From positions 124,001 to 188,000 of the forward strand of contig JACPIT010000011.1 of the NCBI GenBank assembly GCA_016187945.1: a stretch of DNA of 64,000 bases, given 5' to 3'. The stretch's first letter is position 1. Every line of letters begins with the position of its first letter. This document shows positions 24,366-33,162 of this stretch, piece by piece. This stretch comes from Opitutia bacterium (lineage in GTDB: Bacteria > Verrucomicrobiota > Verrucomicrobiia > Opitutales > Opitutaceae). Under the pieces are notes generated by a model, which was not told the origin of the DNA, ran no database searches, and was given only the letters and a program-made list of their open reading frames with translations. The translations under genes and the position numbers were made by a program.

Positions 24366-25886
24366 TCAGCGGGAGGAGACGTTGCGCACGACCGCAGGCG
24401 CGGGAGCGGTCAGCGCGGCGTTGGCGGCGGTGGAGATCGACTTCGGCCAGAAGCCGATCGCGAACAGCGCGACGAGGAGGATCAGCGCCGGCAGACGCTC
24501 GGTCCACGCGAGGTCGGCGGCCGGATGTTTCGCGAGGACGGTGTTCAGTTGCTCCGTCGAGGGACCGAAGAACACGCGCGCGGCGGCGCGCAGGCCGTAG
24601 ATCGCGGAGATGATCACGCCAGCGATGGCGACGGCGGTGAGCGCCGGGGAGAATTTCCAGAGCGAGACGAAGACGGTGAGTTCGCCCCAGAAGTTGGCGA
24701 AGCCCGGCAGGCCGATGCTGGCGAGCGTGCCGGCGACGAAGAACGCGGCGAGCACGGGGGTCTTTTGCGCGAGGCCGCCCATCTCCGTCATGTCGAAGGT
24801 GTGCGTGCGGTGGTGGACGCTCGTGGCGAGGAGGAACAGCAGCGCGACCGACAGGCCGTGCGCCACCATCAGGAGCACCACGCCGCCGGAGCCGATCACG
24901 GAGAGCGTCGCGATGCCGAGGAAGCAGTAGCCCATGTGCATGACCGAGCTGTAACCGAGCATCTGCTTCAGGTCGCGCTGGGCGATGGTGACGAAGCCGA
25001 TGACGAGCACGTTGCCGACGGCGGCGAGCACCGCGAGCGGCCAGGCCCAGGCTTGCGCGCCGGCGGGCAGCAGCGGCAGCGCGATCTGGATGAGGCCGTA
25101 GAGGCCGAACTTCTTGAGCACGCCGGCGTGCAGCATCGCGGCGGACGACGGCGCGGCGCCGTAACCGAGCGGCGCCCACGTGTGCAACGGCCAGAGGGAA
25201 ACCAGCGTGCCGAAGCCGAACATCAGCAGGCCGAAGATGTATTTCTGCGCCGTCACCGTGAGCGGATTGGCGGCGAGTTCGGCGCGCAGCGTGACGAGGT
25301 CGAAGGACTCCGCGCCGCTCTGCGTGTAGATCGCGATCAGGCCGATCAGCGAGAGCATCGCGCCGACGGTGAGGTAGATCGTCATCTTCATCGCCGCGTA
25401 GTTGCGGTCACGTCCGCCCCAGATGCCGACCATGATGAACGTCGGAATGAGCGCGAGTTCGTGGAAGAAATAGAAGAAGAAGACGTCGACCGACGCGAAC
25501 GTGCCGAGCAAGCCGCCCTGCATGACGAGCAGGAGCATCAGGTAGATTTTCAACCGCTCCGCGCCCGAGCGCAGCGCGTAGATGCCGGCGGCGAGGCCGA
25601 CGATGGCGGCGAGCGCGAACATCGGCAGCGAGACGCCGTTGAGGCCGAGCTTGAGCGCGATGCCGAAGCCGGCGAGGCCGGTGTCGAGCTTGCTCAGGAA
25701 CTGGTAGTCGCCGCCCGCGCCGGCCGGGAATTGTTTCCAGAGCCAGAGGGCGATGAGCGCGGGCCAGATGAAGGCGACGGCGGCGAGTTTCGTGGCGAAG
25801 CGCTTCGGCAGGCCGAGGCCGATGACCAGCGCGGCGAGGAGCGGCGTGGCAATCGCGAGCTGCAGGAGAAGGGCGTTGTCAGACAT
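24366..25886 (-). CDS. nuoM: NADH-quinone oxidoreductase subunit M
   Basis: 506-residue antiporter-like subunit of Complex I. ATG 25886 (MSDNALLLQLAIATPLL) was chosen because the longer frame enters an intergenic repeat. Family motifs are FYFFHELALIPTFIMVGIWG (with the conserved Glu of TM5), LWPLHTWAPLGYGAAPSSAA (the HTWLPDAH-type segment, here diverged to HTWAPLGYGAAP) and LKQMLGYSSVMHMGYCFLGI. It lies between nuoL and nuoN; the nuoL-nuoM gap holds a CACTAAT-type hairpin. Confidence 0.95.
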   Translation of the reverse strand: MSDNALLLQLAIATPLLAALVIGLGLPKRFATKLAAVAFIWPALIALWLWKQFPAGAGGDYQFLSKLDTGLAGFGIALKLGLNGVSLPMFALAAIVGLAAGIYALRSGAERLKIYLMLLLVMQGGLLGTFASVDVFFFYFFHELALIPTFIMVGIWGGRDRNYAAMKMTIYLTVGAMLSLIGLIAIYTQSGAESFDLVTLRAELAANPLTVTAQKYIFGLLMFGFGTLVSLWPLHTWAPLGYGAAPSSAAMLHAGVLKKFGLYGLIQIALPLLPAGAQAWAWPLAVLAAVGNVLVIGFVTIAQRDLKQMLGYSSVMHMGYCFLGIATLSVIGSGGVVLLMVAHGLSVALLFLLATSVHHRTHTFDMTEMGGLAQKTPVLAAFFVAGTLASIGLPGFANFWGELTVFVSLWKFSPALTAVAIAGVIISAIYGLRAAARVFFGPSTEQLNTVLAKHPAADLAWTERLPALILLVALFAIGFWPKSISTAANAALTAPAPAVVRNVSSR

Positions 25887-25904
25887 GAAAGGAGAGGAAG
25901 GGGA

Positions 25905-26005
25905 AACCACTAATGAACACTAATTGGACACTAATCGCCCGAGGGCGGAAGCGATGGCTTGGTCCGAGATTTTCATTAGTGAGAGATTAGTGTAAATCAG
26001 TGGTT
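25905..26005. repeat. CACTAAT-type inverted-repeat element between nuoL and nuoM
   Basis: Left arm AACCACTAATGAACACTAAT; right arm ends with TTAGTG and AATCAGTGGTT. No ORF inside. Same family as 27934-28020 and, more loosely, 49628-49769. Confidence 0.85.
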
Positions 26006-26008
26006 CGC

Positions 26009-27916
26009 TCAGAACACTCCGGCGGCGAAGCCCCACATCAGGACGGCGCCGAGCAGGAACCAGTAGACGTAGGCGTGCAGGCTGCCGACGTGCAGCGCGC
26101 GGACGCCGAGACCGACGAGGCCGACCAGGCCCGCGCAACCGCGGATGATCAGACCGGCGAGGAAGATTTGCTCGAGGAAGTTCAGCAGCATCGCGAAGCG
26201 TTGCTGGATTTTCGCGACGTAGTAGTCGTAGGCGCTGTCGAAGGACTCCTTGAGCGTCACGAGGCCGCGGAACAGCCCGCCGGATTTCGATTCGAGGGCG
26301 TCTTCGCCCGACGTGCGGTAGAACAGCCACGCGGCGCCGGCGCCGAGGATCATGACCGCGAGCGAGGTGCCGAGGATGATCGGGTGCGCGGCGTGGTCGT
26401 TATGGGCGTCGGGCACGAGGCTCATCACGGAGCCGGCGAGCTTGCCGAAGATCGCCGGATAACCGCCGGAGATCGACAGGCCGGCGAGGAGCATCAGCGG
26501 GAGCGTCATGACGAGGCTGCTCTCGTGCGCATGCTTCGCGGACTCCGAGCGCGCTTCGCCGAAGAAGACGATCTTCCACATGCGGACCATGTAGAACGAC
26601 GTGAGCACCGCGGTGCCGGCGAGCGCGATGAAGATCACGGTGTTCTTCTTGAACGCGAGGTAGAGGATCGCGTCCTTGGAGAAGAAACCGGCGAGGAACG
26701 GGAAGCCGACGATCGCGAGCACGCCGATGGTGAAGGTCAGGAAGGTGATCGGCATCGTCTTGCGCAGGCCGCCCATCTTGAAGATGTCCTGCTCGTGGTG
26801 GCAGCCGTGGATGACGGAGCCGGAACCGAGGAAGAGCAGCGCCTTGAAGAAGGCGTGCGTCGTCAGGTGGAACATCGCGGCGCCGACGCCGGCGGCGATG
26901 GCCGGGGCCACAGTCACAGCGTTATGGACGTCGTTCGCCCAACCAAGGACCGGTCCCGGAAGCGAGCCGAGGCCGAACGCCGCGACCATGTAGCCGAGTT
27001 GCGAGAGCGTGGAGTAAGCGAGGACCTTCTTGATGTCGCGTTGCACGACGGCGCAGAGCGCGGCGTAGACCGCCGTGACGGTGCCGATGGCGGCGATGAC
27101 GTTCAGCGCCTCGGGCACCATCAGGAAATTGATCCGGCAAAGCATGTAGACGCCGGCGGCGACCATCGTCGCGGCGTGGATGAGCGCGGAGACGGGCGTC
27201 GGGCCTTCCATCGCGTCGGGGAGCCAGACGTGCAGCGGCATCTGCGCGGATTTGCCCATCGCGCCGCAGAAGAGCAGCAACGGGAGGGCGGCGGAGATGA
27301 CCGTGCCGGCGGCGCCGGCCTTGAAGGCGAGTTCGTTCAGGTTCGTCGTGCCGAACGCCCAGTAGGTCCACACGATGCCGAGCAGGAAACCGAAGTCGCC
27401 AATGCGGTTGACGATGAAGGCCTTTTTCGCGGCGTCGGCGGCGGACTGTTTCTGGAGGTAGTGGCCGATCAGCAGGTAGGAGCTGAAGCCGACGAGTTCC
27501 CAGAAGATGAAGATCATGAACAGCGAGTCGGCGACGACGATGCCGAGCATCGAGAACATGAAGATCGACAAGCCGCCGAAGAAGCGCGCGCGCGCCGCGT
27601 CGTCGTGCATGTAACCCATCGAGAAGACGTGGATCAGGAAACCGACGAACCCGACGACGAACATCATGAGCCGCGCCAGCGCATCGATCTTGAAGCCGAG
27701 CGACACGGTGAAATTGCCGAAGCGCAGCCACTCGAGCGAGGCGTTCACGTCGGTGCCGTTGAAGACGAATTGGAGCGACAGCGCGCAGATGATCGCGGCC
27801 GCGGCGACCGAGATCCACTGGGCGAGCGCGCCCTGACGCCGCAGGAACAGCGCGATCAGCGTCGCGGACGCGAGCGGCGTGAGGAGCAGGAGGAGAGCGG
27901 ACTGAACGGGAGACAT
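26009..27916 (-). CDS. nuoL: NADH-quinone oxidoreductase subunit L
   Basis: 635-residue distal antiporter-like subunit of Complex I with the long C-terminal lateral helix. ATG 27916 (MSPVQSALLLLLTPLA) is the natural start. Conserved motifs: FWELVGFSSYLLIGHYLQKQ (the TM5 Glu), SAQMPLHVWLPDAMEGPTPV (TM7-8), SALIHAATMVAAGVYMLCRI and DIKKVLAYSTLSQLGYMVAA (Lys-rich channel helix). The C-terminal third continues to LLGAVLMWGFAAGVF. It is flanked on both sides by CACTAAT-type hairpins, unusual inside an operon of co-assembled subunits. Confidence 0.97.
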   Translation of the reverse strand: MSPVQSALLLLLTPLASATLIALFLRRQGALAQWISVAAAAIICALSLQFVFNGTDVNASLEWLRFGNFTVSLGFKIDALARLMMFVVGFVGFLIHVFSMGYMHDDAARARFFGGLSIFMFSMLGIVVADSLFMIFIFWELVGFSSYLLIGHYLQKQSAADAAKKAFIVNRIGDFGFLLGIVWTYWAFGTTNLNELAFKAGAAGTVISAALPLLLFCGAMGKSAQMPLHVWLPDAMEGPTPVSALIHAATMVAAGVYMLCRINFLMVPEALNVIAAIGTVTAVYAALCAVVQRDIKKVLAYSTLSQLGYMVAAFGLGSLPGPVLGWANDVHNAVTVAPAIAAGVGAAMFHLTTHAFFKALLFLGSGSVIHGCHHEQDIFKMGGLRKTMPITFLTFTIGVLAIVGFPFLAGFFSKDAILYLAFKKNTVIFIALAGTAVLTSFYMVRMWKIVFFGEARSESAKHAHESSLVMTLPLMLLAGLSISGGYPAIFGKLAGSVMSLVPDAHNDHAAHPIILGTSLAVMILGAGAAWLFYRTSGEDALESKSGGLFRGLVTLKESFDSAYDYYVAKIQQRFAMLLNFLEQIFLAGLIIRGCAGLVGLVGLGVRALHVGSLHAYVYWFLLGAVLMWGFAAGVF

Positions 27917-27933
27917 TCGGAAAACCGGAGGGG

Positions 27934-28020
27934 AACCACTAATGGACACTAATGAACACTAATGCCTGAGAGTGATTGGCCGGTGTGCTCATGAGTGATG
28001 ATTAGTGTGGATTAGTGGTT
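27934..28020. repeat. CACTAAT-type inverted-repeat element between nuoK and nuoL
   Basis: Left arm AACCACTAATGGACACTAAT, right arm GATTAGTGTGGATTAGTGGTT-like, ending at 28020. No ORF. Confidence 0.85.
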
Positions 28021-28032
28021 AGGAGGATCGGC

Positions 28033-28344
28033 TCAGTTTTTCAGCGCGGACAGTTCCTCCACTTGCACCGTGTGGCGCTTGCGGAAGAGGGCGACGATGA
28101 TGGCGAGGCCGACGGCGACCTCGGCGGCCGCGATCGTGAGGATGAAGAAAACGAACACCGAGCCGTCGAGCGTGCCGTTGAAACGCGAGAACGCGACGAG
28201 CGCGAGGGTCGAGGCGAGCAGCATCAGCTCGAGGCACATGTAGATCACGAGCGTGTTCTTGCGGAGCAACACGCCGATGAAGCCGATGACGAACAGCAGC
28301 AGGCTGATCAGGATGTAGGCGTTGAGACCGATGGCGGCGTTCAT
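28033..28344 (-). CDS. nuoK: NADH-quinone oxidoreductase subunit K
   Basis: 103-residue, three-helix membrane subunit of Complex I. ATG 28344 overlaps the nuoJ stop by 4 bases. The sequence follows the family: [20 protein letters not shown], then [20 protein letters not shown] (with the conserved Glu in the second helix), and [19 protein letters not shown] (the second conserved Glu). The usual J-K order and overlap indicate coupled translation. Confidence 0.96.
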   Translation of the reverse strand: MNAAIGLNAYILISLLLFVIGFIGVLLRKNTLVIYMCLELMLLASTLALVAFSRFNGTLDGSVFVFFILTIAAAEVAVGLAIIVALFRKRHTVQVEELSALKN

Positions 28345-28847
28345 TGGGCGTCCTCCACGGGGGCGAATTTCTTCGAGAGCACGATAACGCCAAGCATGGC
28401 GATCAGGAGCAGGAAGCCGACGACTTGCACCGGCAGAAGGTAGGTCGTGAAGAGCATTTCGGCGTAGTTCTTCAGCGTCGGCACGGCGGCAGTCGGCGCG
28501 CCCGACGGCAGCATGACGCGGTGCGAGAGCGAGTAGACGCCGAGGAGGAGCAGCGCACCGCCGACGGTGGCGGCGAGGACGCTGAGTTTCTTGAAGGGCT
28601 TCAACTGATCCGGCCGCGTATCGAGCAGCATGATGATGAAGAGGAACAGCGCCACGACCGCGCCCGCGTAGACGAGCAGGAGCACGAAGGCCAGCAGGGC
28701 GGCGTCGAGCATGACGAAGAGTCCGGCCATGCCGACGAGCGACAGCAGCAGGAACATCGCGCCATTCACCGGGTTCTTGTTCACCACGACGAGCGCCGCA
28801 CAGACGACCGTCAGGAACGCGAAGATGTAAAAGAGGAGGTTGCTCAT
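28341..28847 (-). CDS. nuoJ: NADH-quinone oxidoreductase subunit J
   Basis: 168-residue, five-helix membrane subunit of Complex I. Family features are [20 protein letters not shown] near the N-terminus, the [20 protein letters not shown] helix (the pi-bulge helix that moves on turnover), and a final helix [19 protein letters not shown]. It precedes nuoK with a 4-base overlap and follows nuoI across 155 bases holding a GGTGGAGCGCGTTGAC hairpin. Confidence 0.95.
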   Translation of the reverse strand: MSNLLFYIFAFLTVVCAALVVVNKNPVNGAMFLLLSLVGMAGLFVMLDAALLAFVLLLVYAGAVVALFLFIIMLLDTRPDQLKPFKKLSVLAATVGGALLLLGVYSLSHRVMLPSGAPTAAVPTLKNYAEMLFTTYLLPVQVVGFLLLIAMLGVIVLSKKFAPVEDAQ

Positions 28848-28875
28848 GGCTCTTAGCCGAGTCGGTGCAGGCGGG

Positions 28876-28950
28876 GGTGGAGCGCGTTGACCTCAACGCG
28901 CTTTGCTGGAGCGAGAATCCTGAAGCGCGTTGGGGTCAACGCGCTCCACC
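28876..28950. repeat. GGTGGAGCGCGTTGAC inverted repeat, copy 2
   Basis: Arms GGTGGAGCGCGTTGACCTCA and TTGGGGTCAACGCGCTCCAC in inverted orientation between nuoI and nuoJ. Same family as 1652-1717, with a longer loop. Confidence 0.85.
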
Positions 28951-29002
28951 TGGCTTGCGCAACGTTTTGCTCGAAATGGAAATTCTGCTGCATGGATACG
29001 GC

Positions 29003-29542
29003 TTAGTGGTGGACGTTGCCGCGTTCTTCGGCGGACTTCTTTTTGTCCCACTTGAAATGCTGGTCGGGCAGCGTGCCGCCGAGTTCGTAGAGGCGTTCCT
29101 TGTTGTTCACCATCTCCTCGCGCGTGTAACCGGACATCGAGTATTGGTTCTGCAGCCAGATCGCTTCCTCGGGGCAGACTTCCTGGCACATGCCGCAATA
29201 GATGCAGCGGAGCATGTCGATGTCGAAGGCCTTGGGGCCTTTCTCGACGTGCGCGTTCGCGGCGTCGGGCGGGATCTCGCCCGGCGTGATGCGGATGGCC
29301 TTGGGCGGGCAGACGAATTCGCAGAGCTGGCACGAGACGCACTTCTCGCGACCGTTCGGGTCCTTCACGAGCGTGGGGACGCCGCGGTAGCCGGGCGGGA
29401 TCGCGGGGCGCTGTTCCGGATATTCGAGCGTCACCTTCGGTTGGAAGAAGTGCCGGATCGTGGTCCTCATGCCCGCAAGGACCTGCGGGATGTAGAGGCG
29501 CTCGGAGAGCGAAAGGGGTTTGCGTTCGACGACGTAGGCCAT
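29003..29542 (-). CDS. nuoI: NADH-quinone oxidoreductase subunit I
   Basis: 179-residue 8Fe-ferredoxin subunit of Complex I carrying clusters N6a and N6b near quinone. Two CxxCxxCxxxCP motifs are present: CVSCQLCEFVCPPKAI and CIYCGMCQEVCPEEAI. The N-terminal part (KVTLEYPEQRPAIPPGYRG) matches the family. The C-terminal tail after TLPDQHFKWDKKKSAEERG is hydrophilic. It follows nuoH across a REPIN-containing gap. Confidence 0.97.
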   Translation of the reverse strand: MAYVVERKPLSLSERLYIPQVLAGMRTTIRHFFQPKVTLEYPEQRPAIPPGYRGVPTLVKDPNGREKCVSCQLCEFVCPPKAIRITPGEIPPDAANAHVEKGPKAFDIDMLRCIYCGMCQEVCPEEAIWLQNQYSMSGYTREEMVNNKERLYELGGTLPDQHFKWDKKKSAEERGNVHH

Positions 29543-29603
29543 GCGGCGTGGGAAGGTCAGAGGTTTTCCGCGGAGGGCGCGGAGGAGCGCGGATGGATCG
29601 GAT

Positions 29604-29672
29604 GTAGGAGCGGCTTTACGCCGCGATCCGCTGCGGCCGTGACGTTCGGTCGCGGCGTAAAGCCGCTCCTAC
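29604..29672. repeat. REPIN, GTAGGAGCGGCTTTACGCCG family
   Basis: Begins GTAGGAGCGGCTTTACGCCG and ends CGTAAAGCCGCTCCTAC, between nuoH and nuoI. Other copies: 45902-45976, 55724-55797, half-copies near 52585 and at the right window end. Confidence 0.92.
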
Positions 29673-29732
29673 AGTCACGCTGCGCGAGATGAGTTGTGCG
29701 ATCCTTGGTCATCCGGGGAATCCGTGGGCGGG

Positions 29733-30974
29733 TCAGAGGGCCGTTTGGGCTTGCGGGCGGAGGATGGCGAAGAGCGCCACGATCGTGCCGATGGCGAGCG
29801 CGACCCACGCCGCGACGCCGAGGTTGAGGTCGATGATGGCGATGGCCGCCGCGTAGAAGATCAGGTTGCCGATCGCGAGCGGGAGCAGCTTTTGCCAGCC
29901 GAGCTTCATCACCTGGTCGTAACGGAAGCGCGGCACGGTCCAGCGGACCCACATGAACACGAAGATGAAGAACAGCACCTTCGCGAGGAAGACGACGATC
30001 GAGGCGATGCCGAAAATGATCGGGTGATTGCCCGCGACGCCGAACCAGCCGAGCGCCTTCTCGAGCGGCAGCCACGGCAGCGGATTCCAGCCGCCGAGGA
30101 ACAGCAGCACGAACAGACCGGAGCCAACGATCATGTGCGCGTATTCGGCGACGAAGAACAGGCCCCACTTGAACGCGCCGTATTCGGTGTGGAAGCCGCC
30201 GACGAGGTCGGCCTCGCCTTCGGCCATGTCGAACGGCAGGCGATTCGTTTCGGCGAAGAGCGAGACGAGGAACACGACCGCCGAGACCGGCATCAGGAAG
30301 AAGAACCATGTGCCGCCGAGGAAACCGGGCTGGCTCTGGAATTGGACGACGTTGAACAGGCTCAGCGAGCCGTTCGTGCCCGGGGCGTTGATCCACAGGA
30401 ACACCGGCAGCACGGAGAGCGTCATCGAGAGTTCATACGAGATGAGCTGCGCCGAGGCGCGCACGCCGCCGAGGAAGGGATACTTCGAATTCGAGGCCCA
30501 GCCGGCGACGATCAGCGAGTAGACGCCGAGCGAGGAGACGGCGAACACCGCGAGGATGCCGACGTCGAGGTTGGCGAGGATGAGCGGGACGAGTTCGCCC
30601 TGGCCGTTCAGGTAGGTGCCGAACGGAACGGCGGTGACGGTCGTGAGCGCGGGGATCATCGCGATGATCGGCGCGAGAACGAAGTAGACCTTGTTCACGT
30701 GGCCGGGCAGCGCGTCTTCCTTAAAAAGCATCTTCAGTCCGTCGGCCATGAGGTGGAACACGCCGAGGCGTTGGAGGAACGGTCCGAGCACGGGCACCCA
30801 GCGGAACCAGATCGGGATGGCGCGGTTCGGGCCGGGGCGATTTTGGATCCAAGCGGAGATCTTGCGCTCCGCGAGCGAGCCGATGCCGCCGAGCGGGAAA
30901 ATCACGAGCACCACCGCGATGCCCTTGAGGAAGAGCTGCACGGCCGGGTGGAGGTTTTGCCAGAATTCGATCAC
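29733..30974 (-). CDS. nuoH: NADH-quinone oxidoreductase subunit H
   Basis: 413-residue membrane subunit forming the quinone-binding interface of Complex I. Conserved loops: ERKISAWIQNRPGPNRA near residue 40, RASAQLISYELSMTLSVLPV, the acidic loop ETNRLPFDMAEGEADLVGGF, and RFRYDQVMKLGWQKLLPLAI at the C-terminus. All catalytically important acidic and Arg residues of these loops appear intact. It follows a small 72-residue gene by 3 bases. Confidence 0.97.
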   Translation of the reverse strand: MIEFWQNLHPAVQLFLKGIAVVLVIFPLGGIGSLAERKISAWIQNRPGPNRAIPIWFRWVPVLGPFLQRLGVFHLMADGLKMLFKEDALPGHVNKVYFVLAPIIAMIPALTTVTAVPFGTYLNGQGELVPLILANLDVGILAVFAVSSLGVYSLIVAGWASNSKYPFLGGVRASAQLISYELSMTLSVLPVFLWINAPGTNGSLSLFNVVQFQSQPGFLGGTWFFFLMPVSAVVFLVSLFAETNRLPFDMAEGEADLVGGFHTEYGAFKWGLFFVAEYAHMIVGSGLFVLLFLGGWNPLPWLPLEKALGWFGVAGNHPIIFGIASIVVFLAKVLFFIFVFMWVRWTVPRFRYDQVMKLGWQKLLPLAIGNLIFYAAAIAIIDLNLGVAAWVALAIGTIVALFAILRPQAQTAL

Positions 30975-30977
30975 GGA

Positions 30978-31196
30978 TTATTCGTTTTCTTTTGTCCCGT
31001 TCGTCTTGATGAGGCCGACAAGCTCGACCCAACCAATTTTGAAACCGTATGTCTTGTCCTTCTCGACCCAGACGACCGACCCATTCGACACCTTCAAGCG
31101 CCCAAGAAGATCCCCATCCCGACGAACCTTGAACTCCAAGTCAGCTTTACCGAGTTCACGTTCAGGAGCAGCAAATGTAACTGTGTGCTTAGCCAT
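30978..31196 (-). CDS. Small conserved basic protein inside the nuo operon
   Basis: 72 residues (MAKHTVTFAAPERELGKADL onward). It has the look of a small beta-sheet domain followed by a helix: FKVRRDGDLLGRLKVSNGSV, VWVEKDKTYGFKIGWVELVG. The strand-turn pattern with RDG and NGSVVW is reminiscent of PC4-like or similar small nucleic-acid-binding proteins, but I cannot assign it firmly. It sits 29 bases after nuoG and 3 bases before nuoH, so it must be co-transcribed with Complex I. It is not a known Complex I subunit. Confidence 0.7.
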   Translation of the reverse strand: MAKHTVTFAAPERELGKADLEFKVRRDGDLLGRLKVSNGSVVWVEKDKTYGFKIGWVELVGLIKTNGTKENE

Positions 31197-31225
31197 GTTA
31201 GTGGGGTCCTTTCAGTCTATTGGGT

Positions 31226-33049
31226 TTATCGAGGATTGGGTTTGAAGTGGAGGGTCTCGCCTTCGACGAAGGGGAGGCCGGCCCAGGCGGCGCTGTCGAG
31301 CAGCGTGCCGGTGGCGGGGAGCTTCGCGTAGGTGAGGCCGGCGAGCGCGGGAACTTCGGCGGCGAGCGTGGCCCAGACGCCGGTGAGATCGGACGGCAGC
31401 GCACCGGCGCCCGCCGCGGCGGCGAGATTGGCGAGCGTGACGAGATCGTCGGCGAGGCCTTCGGGGCCGGGGACGGCTTTGGCGAACTTCTGCAGGCGGA
31501 ACTGCTGGTTCACGAACGTGCCGGACTTTTCGAAAACGGTGAGCGTCGGGAGGACGACCTTCGCGGCGGCGCTCGTGGCGTTCTTGTGCGTGCCGAGGTA
31601 GATCACGGAAACCTTCGCGAGCTGCGCGGCGGTGAGGCCGGCGGCGGTGAGGTCCTCGTTGAGCGCGACGACCGTCTTCACCTTGCCGGCGTCGATGTCG
31701 GCGGCGAGCGACGCGAGTCCGCCGAGGCGGATGGATGTAGCCGGGGTCGCGGACCCCGGCTGGCCGGGCTCAGCGAGCCCGGCTACAGGTGGTGGCGCGG
31801 AGATGAGGCCGGTGACGAGCGCGCCGCGGACGTTCGGGTTGCGATCGGCGGAGAGGAGGATGCCGTCACCCTTCCCCACCCGGCTGACGAGCGCGACCGG
31901 CGCCTTGAGCGCGACGGCGAGTTTCTTGGTGAGGAATTGTTCTTCGACGGAGCTGCGGCCGGAGCCGACGATGTAGATGCCGGGCTGGTAGGGCGCACCG
32001 GCTCGGTGCGCCGTGGACGCGGCATCATCTTCGCGGCGGACCGGGCCGGTCCGCCCTACCAAGAGGTCCGCGGCCGCCTTCAGCGCCATCTCGTAGGCGG
32101 TCGTGCCGCCGTTGATCGCGGGGACGAGCAGGCGGTCTTCGGCGCGGACTTGCTTGTAGAGCAGGCGGCCGGAGTCGGTCATCCAGGTGTCGTTCACGGC
32201 GTCGTTCTGGCGCGGCGTGATGCGGTAGAGGACGCCTTCGCGGGACCAGACGGTGGTGTTGGCGCCGACGGAGGACTCGGTGTCGATGCTCGGGGTCTCC
32301 TTGAGGAACCACACGCGCATCTTGAAGCGGAAGTCGGTCGAGGTGAGCGCGCCAACGGGGCAGATGTCGACGGTGTTGAGCGAGTAATTGTTCTCGAGCT
32401 TCTTGCCCGGGTAGCACGTGAGCGTGCTGTAGCTGCCGCGATCGATGAAGCCGAGGACGTCGTCCTTCGCGACTTCCTTCGAGAAGCGGATGCAGCGCGA
32501 GCAGAGGATGCAGCGTTCGTCGTCGAGCGTGACGCGCGGGCCGAGCTGCGTGCGCTTCGGCTTCACGTTTTTGTTTTCGACGAAGCGCGAGTAGCCGCGG
32601 CCGTAGGCGGTGGAGTGTTCCTGGAGCTTGCACTCGCCGGCCTGGTCGCAGATCGGGCAATCGAGCGGGTGATTGATGAGCAGGAACTCGGTCACGCCCT
32701 CGCGGCACTCCTTCACCATCGGGGAATTCGTGCGGATGTGCAGGCCGGGCATCGCGTTGGTCGCGCAACCGATCTGGGCGCGCGGCATCCAGTTGATGCG
32801 CTGCTTGCCGGTGGCGGCGTCCATCACGGGCGCCTTCGTCGCGGGATCGACGGCGGGGAGGCCCATTTCGATGAGGCACATGCGGCAATTGCCGACGACG
32901 CTCAGCTTCGGGTGGTAGCAGTAATGCGGGATCTCGATGCCGAGGAGCTTGGCAGCCTCGATGACGTTCGTGCCCTTCGGCACGGCGATGTCCTTGCCGT
33001 CGATGTTGACGGTGACGAGGTCGGCAGGTTTGGCGGGAGCGGAAGACAT
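31226..33049 (-). CDS. nuoG: NADH-quinone oxidoreductase subunit G, with two in-frame REPIN insertions
   Basis: 607 residues from ATG 33049. The N-terminal ferredoxin-like domain binds [2Fe-2S] (CYHPKLSVVGNCRMC), followed by the His-Cys cluster region (HPLDCPICDQAGECKLQ) and the [4Fe-4S] ligands CILCSRCIRF. The C-terminal part is a shortened molybdopterin-oxidoreductase-like domain without cofactor, as in many NuoG. Residues about 331-354 and 421-438 are encoded by complete GTAG...CTAC hairpin repeats (31988-32059, 31737-31786). Both are read in the only frame that avoids the TAG (GTA-G). The inserts are in the C-terminal part, away from the Fe-S clusters, so the protein is probably functional. 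Confidence 0.95.
   Translation of the reverse strand: MSSAPAKPADLVTVNIDGKDIAVPKGTNVIEAAKLLGIEIPHYCYHPKLSVVGNCRMCLIEMGLPAVDPATKAPVMDAATGKQRINWMPRAQIGCATNAMPGLHIRTNSPMVKECREGVTEFLLINHPLDCPICDQAGECKLQEHSTAYGRGYSRFVENKNVKPKRTQLGPRVTLDDERCILCSRCIRFSKEVAKDDVLGFIDRGSYSTLTCYPGKKLENNYSLNTVDICPVGALTSTDFRFKMRVWFLKETPSIDTESSVGANTTVWSREGVLYRITPRQNDAVNDTWMTDSGRLLYKQVRAEDRLLVPAINGGTTAYEMALKAAADLLVGRTGPVRREDDAASTAHRAGAPYQPGIYIVGSGRSSVEEQFLTKKLAVALKAPVALVSRVGKGDGILLSADRNPNVRGALVTGLISAPPPVAGLAEPGQPGSATPATSIRLGGLASLAADIDAGKVKTVVALNEDLTAAGLTAAQLAKVSVIYLGTHKNATSAAAKVVLPTLTVFEKSGTFVNQQFRLQKFAKAVPGPEGLADDLVTLANLAAAAGAGALPSDLTGVWATLAAEVPALAGLTYAKLPATGTLLDSAAWAGLPFVEGETLHFKPNPR
31737..31786. repeat. REPIN inside nuoG (GTAGCCGGGGTC ... 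GGCTAC)
   Basis: 50-bp element with outer ends GTAGCCGGGGTCGCGGACCC and GGGCTCAGCGAGCCCGGCTAC-like sequence. Read through on the minus strand as about 17 residues of nuoG (VAGLAEPGQPGSATPAT). Confidence 0.9.
31988..32059. repeat. REPIN inside nuoG (GTAGGGCGCACC ... GGTCCGCCCTAC)
   Basis: 72-bp element, exactly 24 codons, with two unlike half-units: one hairpin GGCGCACCGGCTCGGTGCGCC-like and one GGCGGACCGGGCCGGTCCGC-like. Read on the minus strand in frame as GRTGPVRREDDAASTAHRAG. Confidence 0.9.
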
Positions 33050-33068
33050 CTCGGGAAAATTCGGATTA

Positions 33069-33146
33069 GCCCACGAAACACACGAAATCACACGAAAGGG
33101 CGGTGACGTTCGGTGCAGCGGTTTTCATTTCGTGTGTTTCGTGGGC
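33069..33146. repeat. CCCACGAAACACACGAAATC inverted repeat, copy 1
   Basis: Arms GCCCACGAAACACACGAAAT and ATTTCGTGTGTTTCGTGGGC with a loop containing GCGGTGACGTTCGGTG, between nuoF and nuoG. It is almost identical to 35761-35848. Confidence 0.92.
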
Positions 33147-33162
33147 GAAAAATTCGGGAAAA

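Noticed and set aside
22875-25913. A 1012-codon open frame on the plus strand opposite nuoM and nuoN
   Set aside because: It is the antisense shadow of GC-rich genes; its translation is dominated by Glu, Arg, Asp and Gly runs with no domain, while nuoM and nuoN on the other strand are unmistakable.
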